NCBI GenBank assembly: GCA_902373595.1
Contig: CABKMX010000044.1
Location: 1-8,017, forward strand
Length of the DNA: 8,017 nt
Source of the DNA: an uncultured Christensenellaceae bacterium
GTDB taxonomy: Bacteria > Bacillota > Clostridia > Christensenellales > UBA3700
Direction of reading: 5' to 3'
The notes beneath the pieces are model-generated. The model was not told where the DNA came from, did no database searches, and saw nothing but the letters and a program-made list of their open reading frames with translations. Positions 1 to 6,800 of this stretch are shown here, one piece after another. A program made the translations under genes and the position numbers. The first letter of the stretch is position 1; the number at the start of each line of letters is the position of its first letter.

Positions 1-67
1 CATTCCGGCGACTATTGCAGCGGAACTGGGAGAGGCTCCAGCCGGCGGCGCGCACAACGGTAACAAA
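1..67 (+). other. Window edge; possible 3' tail of an upstream gene
   Basis: No complete gene fits here. Two readings matter. In the permease frame (from base 2) there is no stop before the ATG at 68, and the translation contains IPATIAAELGEAPAGG, which loosely resembles the end of an ABC substrate-binding protein (inference from style only). In frame 1 a TAA at 61-63 sits four bases before the permease ATG, a typical end-to-start arrangement. A one-base shift between these frames would join the substrate-binding-like peptide to that stop. No good ribosome binding site precedes 68; the purine run gggagagg (28-35) is too far away. This may be an ordinary gene junction, a frameshift or a fusion. 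Confidence 0.3.
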
Positions 68-1282
68 ATGGATATAACTATTTTAGGCGGTATCAATCAA
101 GGTCTGCTTTGGGCGGTAATGGCGATAGGCGTGTTCATCACCTTCCGTCTGCTTGACTTTGCCGACCTCACCTGCGAGGGCAGTTTCGCGTTGGGCGGAG
201 CCGTCGCCGCCGTGCTTGTCAACAACAACGGCTGGGACGGCAATCTCGCTTGTTTCATCGCGCTTCTTGCAGGCGGCGGAGCGGGATTGGTCACCGCAAT
301 CTTGCACACCAAACTCAAAATAGCGCCGATACTTTCGGGCATCATCACTCTCACCGCGCTCTATTCGGTCGCGTTGATTGTCATGGGCAACAAGTCTTCC
401 GTACCCGTCACCCCCGACGACGCGTTCTATACGGCGCTCGGCGGAATGAAGGCGATATACTCCACGTTGATTCTCGGCTTGATTTGCGTGGCGGCGGTAA
501 TCGGCGCGTGCTATTGGTTTTTCGGTACCGAGGTCGGCAGCGCAATCCGCGCGACAGGCATGAACGAGCGCATGAGCCGCGCTCAAGGCGTCAATACCGA
601 CGTAGCCAAGATTATCGGGCTTGTCATCTCCAACGCGTTGATAGCTCTTTCGGGCGCGCTCGTCGCGCAATCGCAGGGCGCAGCCAGCTGGAGCCTCGGT
701 CAAGGCGCGATTGTCGCCGGTCTTGCCGCGGTCATCATCGGCGAGAACATTGTGCCGGCAAAGAGCAACTTTGCCGTGCTTTTGCTCGGCGTGACGTTCG
801 GAAGCATCATCTACCGCATCATCTATGCGCTCGTCTATTTCGCAAATATGCCGACGGAGTACATCAAGCTGTGCACGGCGGTGCTCGTCGTCATTGCGCT
901 TTGCCTGCCCATGATCAAGTCGGGCTGCGCGAAGCTGTACAAAAAGACGGACAACTATTTGAGAGCCAAGTACCCCAAGTATGCGGCGTACGCGGCAGAG
1001 CGTGACAAAAAAGCGGAAGAGCGCAAGGCGGCTTTGCGCGCAAAGCGCGAAGCGGAGCTGCAAAGCCTCGCCGACACGTTCGAGCGCGCCAAGATTGCGG
1101 ACGACCCAAAAACCATGCCCAAAGACGACGGCTTTGTCTACATGACAAAGATGCAATACAGACTGTTCCAAGCGAGGTATCTGCGCAAGAAGGAGAAGTT
1201 CGTCGAAAAGTACGGCACGAAGGCTTTGACCGCGCTCGAGAACGCGTCTCAAGACGTTGCCGAGGAGGTGAAAAATGCTTGA
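68..1282 (+). CDS. ABC transporter permease, COG4120/TrpY-like, with long charged C-terminal tail
   Basis: Inner-membrane permease of a substrate-binding-protein-dependent importer related to the branched-chain amino acid/TrpXYZ-like class. The N-terminus (residues 10-48, with LLWAVMAIGVFITFRLLDFA and then an EGSFALGG stretch) is the family hallmark. About eight hydrophobic segments follow up to residue 284. The cytoplasmic coupling region is probably RATGMNERMSRAQGV (161-175), and GQGAIVAGLAAVIIGE (211-226) is conserved in the family. Relatives are usually about 300 residues; this one has 404. The extra part (about 285-404) is hydrophilic, rich in Lys, Glu, Ala and Arg, and looks helical or coiled-coil around 305-340 and 365-385. 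The ATG at 68 is chosen because the family N-terminus begins there, although its ribosome binding site is weak and the frame is open upstream. It overlaps the ATPase gene by 8 bases, so the two are surely co-translated. The substrate cannot be read from the permease; amino acid or a related small molecule is inference. Confidence 0.9.
   Translation: MDITILGGINQGLLWAVMAIGVFITFRLLDFADLTCEGSFALGGAVAAVLVNNNGWDGNLACFIALLAGGGAGLVTAILHTKLKIAPILSGIITLTALYSVALIVMGNKSSVPVTPDDAFYTALGGMKAIYSTLILGLICVAAVIGACYWFFGTEVGSAIRATGMNERMSRAQGVNTDVAKIIGLVISNALIALSGALVAQSQGAASWSLGQGAIVAGLAAVIIGENIVPAKSNFAVLLLGVTFGSIIYRIIYALVYFANMPTEYIKLCTAVLVVIALCLPMIKSGCAKLYKKTDNYLRAKYPKYAAYAAERDKKAEERKAALRAKREAELQSLADTFERAKIADDPKTMPKDDGFVYMTKMQYRLFQARYLRKKEKFVEKYGTKALTALENASQDVAEEVKNA
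1262..1270 (+). promoter_or_regulatory. Ribosome binding site of the ABC ATPase, inside the permease gene
   Basis: The sequence gaggaggtg is a near-perfect anti-16S match, and its AGGAGG core ends six bases before the ATG at 1275. It fixes that start and lies within the last codons of the permease, whose TGA (1280-1282) falls inside the ATPase gene. Confidence 0.8.
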
Positions 1283-2051
1283 GCTTAAAGGCGTATCCAT
1301 GACGTTCAACATGGGCACCATCAACGAAAAGAAGGCGCTCATCGACATCGATTTCACCATTGAGGACGGCGATTTCATAACCGTCATCGGCGGCAACGGC
1401 GCAGGAAAGTCTACATTGCTCAACGTCATCGCAGGCGTGTATATGCCCGAGAAGGGCAGCGTCGTGCTGGGCGGCAAGGACATCACGCGCCTGCCCGAAC
1501 ACAAGCGCGCCAAGTACCTCGGCAGAGTGTTCCAAGACCCCATGATGGGCACCGCCGCGAGCATGGAGATACAGGAGAATCTGGCGCTCGCCAACCGCCG
1601 CGGCAAGATGCGCGGACTGCGTTGGGGAGTGGGCAAAAAGGAGAAGGCGTTCTTCAAGCAAAAGCTTGAGTTTTTGGGGCTTGGGCTTGAAGACCGTATG
1701 ACCGCCAAGGTCGGCTTGCTCTCGGGCGGACAAAGACAGGCGCTCACGCTGTTGATGGCGACGCTCAAGCGTCCCGAGCTGCTCTTGCTTGACGAACATA
1801 CCGCCGCGCTCGACCCCAAGACCGCCGCGCGCGTGCTCGACGTCACCGAAGAGCTGACCTCGGGCGAAAAGCTGACCACGTTGATGATCACCCACAACAT
1901 GAAAGACGCGATTCGCTATGGCAACCGCCTGATCATGATGCACGAGGGACGCATCATCTACGACGTCCGCGGCGAAGAGAAGAGCAAGCTCACCGTCGCC
2001 GAGCTTTTGGACAAGTTCAAAATTCAAAGCGACAAGATGTTGATGATTTGA
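1275..2051 (+). CDS. ABC transporter ATP-binding protein (COG1101-like)
   Basis: Cytoplasmic ATPase that powers the importer whose permease lies immediately upstream. All nucleotide-binding motifs are intact in the 258 residues: Walker A GGNGAGKST (39-47), Q-loop Gln87 in VFQDP, signature LSGGQRQ (149-155), Walker B LLLLDEH (169-175) with catalytic Glu174, D-loop ALDP (178-181) and switch His207 in ITHN. The DEHTAALDP wording, with His after the catalytic Glu, is characteristic of the COG1101 group that pairs with COG4120 permeases, so the two genes agree. The region 108-125 between the Q-loop and signature, rich in Arg, Lys and Gly, is where family members normally vary. Start is supported by a strong ribosome binding site, and an intrinsic terminator follows six bases after the stop, so this is the last gene of its operon. 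The transported substrate is not determinable from this protein. Confidence 0.95.
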   Translation: MLELKGVSMTFNMGTINEKKALIDIDFTIEDGDFITVIGGNGAGKSTLLNVIAGVYMPEKGSVVLGGKDITRLPEHKRAKYLGRVFQDPMMGTAASMEIQENLALANRRGKMRGLRWGVGKKEKAFFKQKLEFLGLGLEDRMTAKVGLLSGGQRQALTLLMATLKRPELLLLDEHTAALDPKTAARVLDVTEELTSGEKLTTLMITHNMKDAIRYGNRLIMMHEGRIIYDVRGEEKSKLTVAELLDKFKIQSDKMLMI

Positions 2052-2056
2052 ATCAC

Positions 2057-2082
2057 GCCCCGCTCTCGCGGGGCAACTTTTT
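2057..2082 (+). terminator. Rho-independent terminator of the ABC transporter operon
   Basis: A perfect 7-bp GC stem, gccccgc (2057-2063) with gcggggc (2068-2074), has a tctc loop and is followed by aac and five T residues (2078-2082). It starts six bases after the ATPase stop. Confidence 0.9.
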
Positions 2083-2083
2083 A

Positions 2084-2104
2084 CAAAAATCGTACCCGTG
2101 TCGA
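2084..2104. repeat. Left copy of short sequences flanking the fucosidase gene
   Basis: Bases 2084-2095 read caaaaatcgtac, and the same 12 bases occur in the same orientation at 3606-3617, after the fucosidase gene. Bases 2095-2104 read cccgtgtcga, and their reverse complement tcgacacggg occurs at 3593-3602. Both matches were checked by eye. The pair surrounds exactly one gene. It could be chance, shared control sequence, or a scar of insertion or duplication; nothing here decides. Confidence 0.4.
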
Positions 2105-2116
2105 CAACACGCACCA

Positions 2117-2122
2117 AAGGAG
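2117..2122 (+). promoter_or_regulatory. Ribosome binding site of the fucosidase gene
   Basis: AAGGAG lies four bases before the ATG at 2127 and supports that start. No convincing -35/-10 pair is visible in the 34 bases between the preceding terminator and this site, so the promoter either overlaps the terminator or is weak. Confidence 0.75.
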
Positions 2123-2126
2123 AGAT

Positions 2127-3590
2127 ATGGACAACTGCGCGAGATACGTCGAAGTCACACCCACGCCCACTCAAATCGCAATCGAAAAGATGGGCTTTTA
2201 TTGCTTTTTCCACTTTGGAATCAACACGTTCACCGACCGCGAATGGGGGGACGGCAAGGACAGCCCGTCGCTGTTTTGCCCGAGCGATCTCGACACCGAC
2301 GACTGGTGCCGCGCGGTCGCTTCCGCCGGCGCAAAGGGCGTCATTTTGACCGCCAAACACCACGACGGATTTTGTCTTTGGCAGACGGACACGACAGACT
2401 ACTCGGTGCGCAGCAGCCCGTGGAAGGACGGCAAGGGCGACGTCGTCGCGATGCTCGCCGACAGCTGCCGCAAGTTCGGCTTGAAAATGGGCGTGTATCT
2501 GTCGCCGTGGGACCGCAACAGCCCCAAGTACGGCACGGATGGATACGACGACTTTTATTGCGCGCAATTGACCGAACTCTTGACGCGCTACGGCGACATG
2601 TTCACCGTGTGGCTGGACGGCGCGTGCGGCTCGCACCTCGACGGCAAGCCTATGCAACGCTATGATTTCGACCGCTACTATGCGCTGATCCGCCGCTTGC
2701 AGCCGAATTGCGCGATCTCAAATTGCGGTCCCGACGTCCGTTGGGTGGGCAACGAGGCGGGCGTGACGCGTCCCGCGGAGTGGAACGTCGTCCCCGCCGC
2801 GCTCGCCGATCCCTACAAGGTCGCCGCCGCGTCGCAGAGCGAGGACGCGCCGTTTGAGACCAAACTCGGCGCAGAGGATGAAGACCTCGGCAGCCGCACG
2901 GTGCTGGAGAGGTGCGGCGAATTGATCTGGTATCCGGCGGAAGCGGACGTGTCGATACGCCCGGGCTGGTTCTTCCACACCTATCAAAACCGCAAGGTCA
3001 AGAGCGCGGAAAAACTGCTGTCGCTGTGGTACAAGACGGTCGGCGGCAACTGCATGCTGCTGCTCAACGTGCCGCCCGACAGGAGAGGCAGGATATACGA
3101 AAAGGACGCAGTCACGCTGCGCGAGCTGGGCGAGAGATTGAAGAGCGCGTTCGCCGCAAAGGCGGAGTGCGAGGACGAAAGTTTGCCATCGTTCGAGCCG
3201 GCGCAAAGCTATGCTGTCATGCGCAAATTCACCTCGCCGCAAAGGGTGGACAAGGCGGTCGTCGCAGAGGACATACGCTTTTCGCAGCGCGTTGAGAAGT
3301 TTGCGCTGTATGCGCTTTCGGGCGGCAAAGAGAGTAAGGTGTACGAGGGCACGACGATAGGACATCTCAAAGTCGCGCTGTTCGAGCCGACGCTCTGCGA
3401 CGGACTGAAATTGGAGATTGCGTCCTGCCGTCTGGAGCCGCACCTCGAGAGGTTCGACGCCTATCTCACCGACGGCAAGCCGCACCCAAAAGAGAGATTC
3501 GCCGCTCTCAAAAGGTGGGTGACGAGGTTCAACTACAAGATGTATGTGTTCAAGCAAGAGCTTGCGAAGAAGCGCGTCAAAAAGTCTTGA
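2127..3590 (+). CDS. Alpha-L-fucosidase, glycoside hydrolase family 29
   Basis: Retaining exo-glycosidase that removes terminal alpha-L-fucose from oligosaccharides. The 487 residues begin with the GH29 barrel: FFHFGINTF (27-35), a TAKHHDGFCLW stretch (75-85), a YLSPWDR strand (124-130) and VWLDGA (161-166), where Asp164 is the expected nucleophile. GPDVRWVGNEAG (201-212) and the following AEWNVVP resemble the GH29-B (alpha-1,3/1,4) branch; Glu210 is a plausible acid/base by spacing, but this is inference. NCMLLLNVPPDRRG (308-321) closes the catalytic domain. Residues about 360-440 look like the beta-sandwich that usually follows. There is no signal peptide or membrane segment, so the enzyme should act in the cytoplasm on imported oligosaccharides. 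It is a single-gene unit between two intrinsic terminators; a link with the upstream importer is possible but unproven. The last 25 residues are Lys/Arg-rich. Confidence 0.93.
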   Translation: MDNCARYVEVTPTPTQIAIEKMGFYCFFHFGINTFTDREWGDGKDSPSLFCPSDLDTDDWCRAVASAGAKGVILTAKHHDGFCLWQTDTTDYSVRSSPWKDGKGDVVAMLADSCRKFGLKMGVYLSPWDRNSPKYGTDGYDDFYCAQLTELLTRYGDMFTVWLDGACGSHLDGKPMQRYDFDRYYALIRRLQPNCAISNCGPDVRWVGNEAGVTRPAEWNVVPAALADPYKVAAASQSEDAPFETKLGAEDEDLGSRTVLERCGELIWYPAEADVSIRPGWFFHTYQNRKVKSAEKLLSLWYKTVGGNCMLLLNVPPDRRGRIYEKDAVTLRELGERLKSAFAAKAECEDESLPSFEPAQSYAVMRKFTSPQRVDKAVVAEDIRFSQRVEKFALYALSGGKESKVYEGTTIGHLKVALFEPTLCDGLKLEIASCRLEPHLERFDAYLTDGKPHPKERFAALKRWVTRFNYKMYVFKQELAKKRVKKS

Positions 3591-3592
3591 AA

Positions 3593-3617
3593 TCGACACG
3601 GGCTCCAAAAATCGTAC
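3593..3617. repeat. Right copy of short sequences flanking the fucosidase gene
   Basis: Bases 3593-3602 (tcgacacggg) are the reverse complement of 2095-2104, and 3606-3617 (caaaaatcgtac) repeat 2084-2095 directly. On this side the two elements are separated by three bases and their order is reversed. The copy lies between the fucosidase stop and its terminator stem. Confidence 0.4.
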
Positions 3618-3621
3618 ATCC

Positions 3622-3648
3622 GCGCCGCCGAGAGGCGGCGCCGTTTTT
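3622..3648 (+). terminator. Rho-independent terminator of the fucosidase gene
   Basis: A perfect 8-bp stem, gcgccgcc (3622-3629) with ggcggcgc (3634-3641), has a gaga tetraloop and then five T residues at 3644-3648. It begins about 30 bases after the fucosidase stop codon. Confidence 0.9.
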
Positions 3649-3766
3649 CGCTCTTTCGCGGCAAGGGCGCTTGTGCTTGCGTATTATGCCGCGTCAAACG
3701 GCGTTTTTGGGTGTAAACGTGCTTTTTTATGCATAAAGCGGTGCGGCGCGATGTACTTCAAAACGA
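3649..3766. other. Intergenic region with no gene seen
   Basis: Between the fucosidase terminator and the promoter-like stretch of the next gene, no reading frame shows protein-like composition together with a ribosome binding site. The short frames that cross this interval start inside the fucosidase gene and carry no recognisable domain. A weak gccg/cggc hairpin with five T residues (about 3688-3708) could back up the terminator. Confidence 0.5.
3726..3737. promoter_or_regulatory. 12-bp perfect palindrome, possible operator
   Basis: The sequence tttatgcataaa is its own reverse complement. It lies about 30 bases upstream of the best -35 candidate for the giant lipoprotein gene, a position where a dimeric regulator could bind. 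No regulator gene is in the window, so this remains a suggestion from symmetry and position. Confidence 0.3.
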
Positions 3767-3802
3767 TTGCTTTTTGGACTTGCATATACTAAAATATATA
3801 CG
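3767..3802 (+). promoter_or_regulatory. Putative sigma-70 type promoter of the giant lipoprotein gene
   Basis: This is the most AT-rich stretch of a GC-rich window. The best pair is TTGCTT (3767-3772), a 17-base spacer and TAAAAT (3790-3795). A second, overlapping option is TTGGAC (3774-3779) with TATATA or TATACG just downstream. Either would start the transcript near 3802-3810, leaving a leader of roughly 50-60 bases. Confidence 0.45.
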
Positions 3803-3814
3803 CGTATGAAAATT

Positions 3815-3848
3815 GCGCGCAGTCTGCGCGCGTCCGCGAAGGGCGGAC
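3815..3848 (+). promoter_or_regulatory. Two consecutive GC-rich hairpins in the 5' leader
   Basis: The first hairpin is gcgcgca (3815-3821), loop gtc, tgcgcgc (3825-3831). The second follows directly: gtccgc (3832-3837), loop gaagg, gcggac (3843-3848). The ribosome binding site begins at the next base. Neither is followed by a T run, so they do not look like terminators. They may stabilise the leader or modulate translation; no known riboswitch class is recognised. Confidence 0.45.
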
Positions 3849-3856
3849 AAGGAAGG
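3849..3856 (+). promoter_or_regulatory. Ribosome binding site of the giant lipoprotein gene
   Basis: The sequence aaggaagg ends four bases before the ATG at 3861 and favours that start over the in-frame ATG at 3879. Confidence 0.7.
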
Positions 3857-3860
3857 TATC

Positions 3861-6800
3861 ATGAAAGGGAAAGGGAAGATGTCTTTGATCGCGGCGGTCA
3901 TGATCATGCTCGCCGTGCTTGCCGTGTTCGCCGGCTGCGTCGTCGACGAACAGCCGCCCGAGCCGCAGGGCTACACCGTCACGCTTTGGGAGGGCAACTC
4001 CTACGCTCTTGCGCAGGACGACGTCGACTCGCTGTTTGAGTCCGTCCCGTCGCGCGAGGGCTATTTGTTCGGCGGTTGGTTTTTTGACAACGGCACTTGG
4101 CAAAAGCCCGTCACCGCGGCAGGGCTTGCCGCGTCCGAGGCAGGGACAATCATCTATGCCAAGTGGACGGCTACGGGCGATCTCGCGCTTGTCACATTCT
4201 ACGATCACAGGGACGGGGTCGTGCTCTATCGCGCGTATGTCGAGAAGGGCAGCGACCTGTCGTCGTTTGACATCTCTCCGACCTTCCGCCCTGCGGACGA
4301 GAAGTTCGAATACATCTTCAAAGGTTGGGACAAAGATTTGACGTCTGTCGTCGAGGATACGGACGTCCGTCCCGTTTATGACGAAATTGCGCGCACATAC
4401 AATGTCACATTCATGGTCAATAATGTCGCGGTCAAGGTGGTCTCGGTGCCGTACGGCGGCGCCGTCGAAGCGCCCGACGCCGAGGACATATCCGCATATC
4501 TTCCCCATGTCAACGGTAAAAAGGTGACGTTTACGGGGTGGAGCGCCAACGCTCAGGCGTTGAGTTTCGTCACGAAGGACCTCAACATCGTCGCGCTTTG
4601 GTCCACCGAGGATATCTATTTTGACGTCACGTTCAATTACGGCAACGGCAGGACGACGACCCAGACGGTGCGCTACGGCGAGGACGCGGTTCCGCCGACC
4701 ACCGGGCTGGACAAACCGGACGGTCTCGGCGTCGATTATGTGTTCGTCGGCTGGGACAACAACTATTGTTTTGTCACAGAGGACATGGTGATCAACGCCG
4801 TCTATGACAATCACGCCGATTGGTATCGCGTCGACTTCTATGTCGGCGACATCGTCTATTGCCGCTACTATGTCGAGGGCGGCAAGGCGTCTCCGATGCC
4901 GGCGAAGCCGGTCAAGCCGTCCGACGAGACAAACGACTATACTTTTGACAAATGGCTGGACAGCCACGGCATAGAGGTGAATCTCGGTTCAATCACGTCC
5001 GACACCGAGGTCTATGCTCATTTTGTCGAGAACAAGCGCACCTATACGGTAGACTTCTATGTTGAAGGCAGACTTTTCGACTCGCAGGAGGTAGTGACCG
5101 GTGCGAGCGCGGAGACGCCGAATAACAAAGAAGTGGAGGAGGCGATTTCTCCCGAGGAGGGCGTGGTAAAGACGTTTGTGAAGTGGGACAAGGGCTACAA
5201 CAAAGTCGCGTCCGACCTCGTCGTCAACGCAGTGATCAAGCGCACGCTCGAGACGCGCACCGTCACATTCAGGTGGTGGGGGCTTGAAGGAGAGGAGAGT
5301 AAAGAGACGAAGGTGACCTTCGGCACCGCGGCGGTCGCGCCCAAGATTGAAAATACCACGATCGAGAAAGAGGACGGTATACATGTGTTTGTCGGCTGGG
5401 AAGTGGTCACCACGGGCTACGACAGCTGGACATCGGTCAAGTCCGACCTGACCGTCGTGGCGCAATACAAAGAGTACCCAAAGGTGTTCGAGGTGCGCTT
5501 CCTCGACGCGGAGGGCGCGTTGATCGACGACGTGCAGATGGTCGAGTACGGAAAGTCGGCGACCGCGCCGAGCGAAGAGCCGCAAAAGGCGGCGGACGCG
5601 CAATATACATACGAGTTCAAAGGATGGGACACGGCGTTTGACAAAGTCACGTCCTACCTCGAAATCAGACCTGTTTACAAAGAGATGCTGCGAAGCTACA
5701 CCGTCACCTTCTATGACGACGACCGCACGACCAAGCTCGACGAGCAGCAGGTCGAATACGGCAAGTCCGCGGCAGCGCCCGAAACCCCGACCAAGGCGCA
5801 AACAGCGCAATGGATTTACACATTCGACGGATGGGATTCGACGGCGTGGACTGAAGTCAAGGGCGACACCGTCGTCTACGCGACCTATTCGCCGGCTTTG
5901 CGCAAATACAACGTCACCTTTGTATACGGCAAGGTCGACGAGCCGGAAAGCAGCGACTATCACGAGGCAACTCAGCAAGTTGAGTACGGCGCTTCCGCGA
6001 CCGCGCCCGAAGATGAGGCGGCGGCGTACAAAGGCACCAATACGACCGAATATCAATTCGCCGGCTGGGAGACGTCCAACTATCTCAACGTCACCGGTGA
6101 CCTGACCGTCAAGGCGATCTATCGCACTTACGACAACTATTTCAACGTCACGTTCCGCGACGAGAGCGGCGCATTGCTCAGCGCGCCGCAATATGTCCGC
6201 TACGGCAAGGACGCGGTCGTCTTGCCCGACGCCGAAAACATCGTCAAACAGCAAGACGTGCAATATACCTATGCGTTTGACGGCTGGACGTACGACGACG
6301 GCACGTTCATCTCCGACGAAGACTTTGCGGCGATCGCGGGCGGCATGACCGTTGACCGCGACTATGAGCTGATCGCGCACTTTGCGGCGACGTTGCGCAA
6401 GTACACCGTCATCTTCTATGACGACGACCGCACGACCGTGCTCAGCGAGCAGCAGGTCGATTACGGCACGTCCGCGGCAGAGCCCGAAGCCCCGACCAAG
6501 GAGCAAACGGTGCAATGGGTCTACACATTCGGCGGCTGGAGCTCCGAGGCGTGGAAGAACATCACGGGCGACACCGTCGTCTATGCGACCTATTCGCAGA
6601 GCTTGCGCAAGTACGACGTCACCTTTGTCTACGGCAACGTCGACGACCAAAGCAGCGGCGACTATCACACGAAGACGATACAGGTCGAGTACGGCAAGAT
6701 CCCGACTGAGCCAGAAGGCATCGACACGACGCGTCCGTCCACGGCGAAGTATGACTATAAGTTCAACGGCTGGAACGGTTTGCTCGCGGTCAGCGGCGAT

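Noticed and set aside
83..1900. 605-codon open frame on the - strand
   Set aside because: Antisense to the permease and ATPase, both of which carry clear family motifs. The antisense product has no recognisable domain.
915..2657. 580-codon open frame on the - strand
   Set aside because: It crosses the permease tail, ATPase, terminator and fucosidase start on the opposite strand, and the translation is Arg/Ala/His-rich shadow sequence.
2718..3608. 296-codon open frame on the - strand
   Set aside because: Antisense shadow of the fucosidase catalytic and C-terminal domains, with no domain of its own.
3544..3792. Small + strand gene across the fucosidase end and intergenic region
   Set aside because: It starts inside the fucosidase gene, reads through a perfect terminator stem and has no plausible ribosome binding site or domain.
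3815..3848. A further terminator or a known riboswitch
   Set aside because: No T run follows either hairpin, a ribosome binding site follows at once, and no conserved riboswitch core is recognisable.
3789..4967. 392-codon open frame on the - strand
   Set aside because: Antisense to the signal peptide and first repeats of the lipoprotein. Its composition (Asp/Val/Arg/Ile) is that of a reverse-strand shadow.
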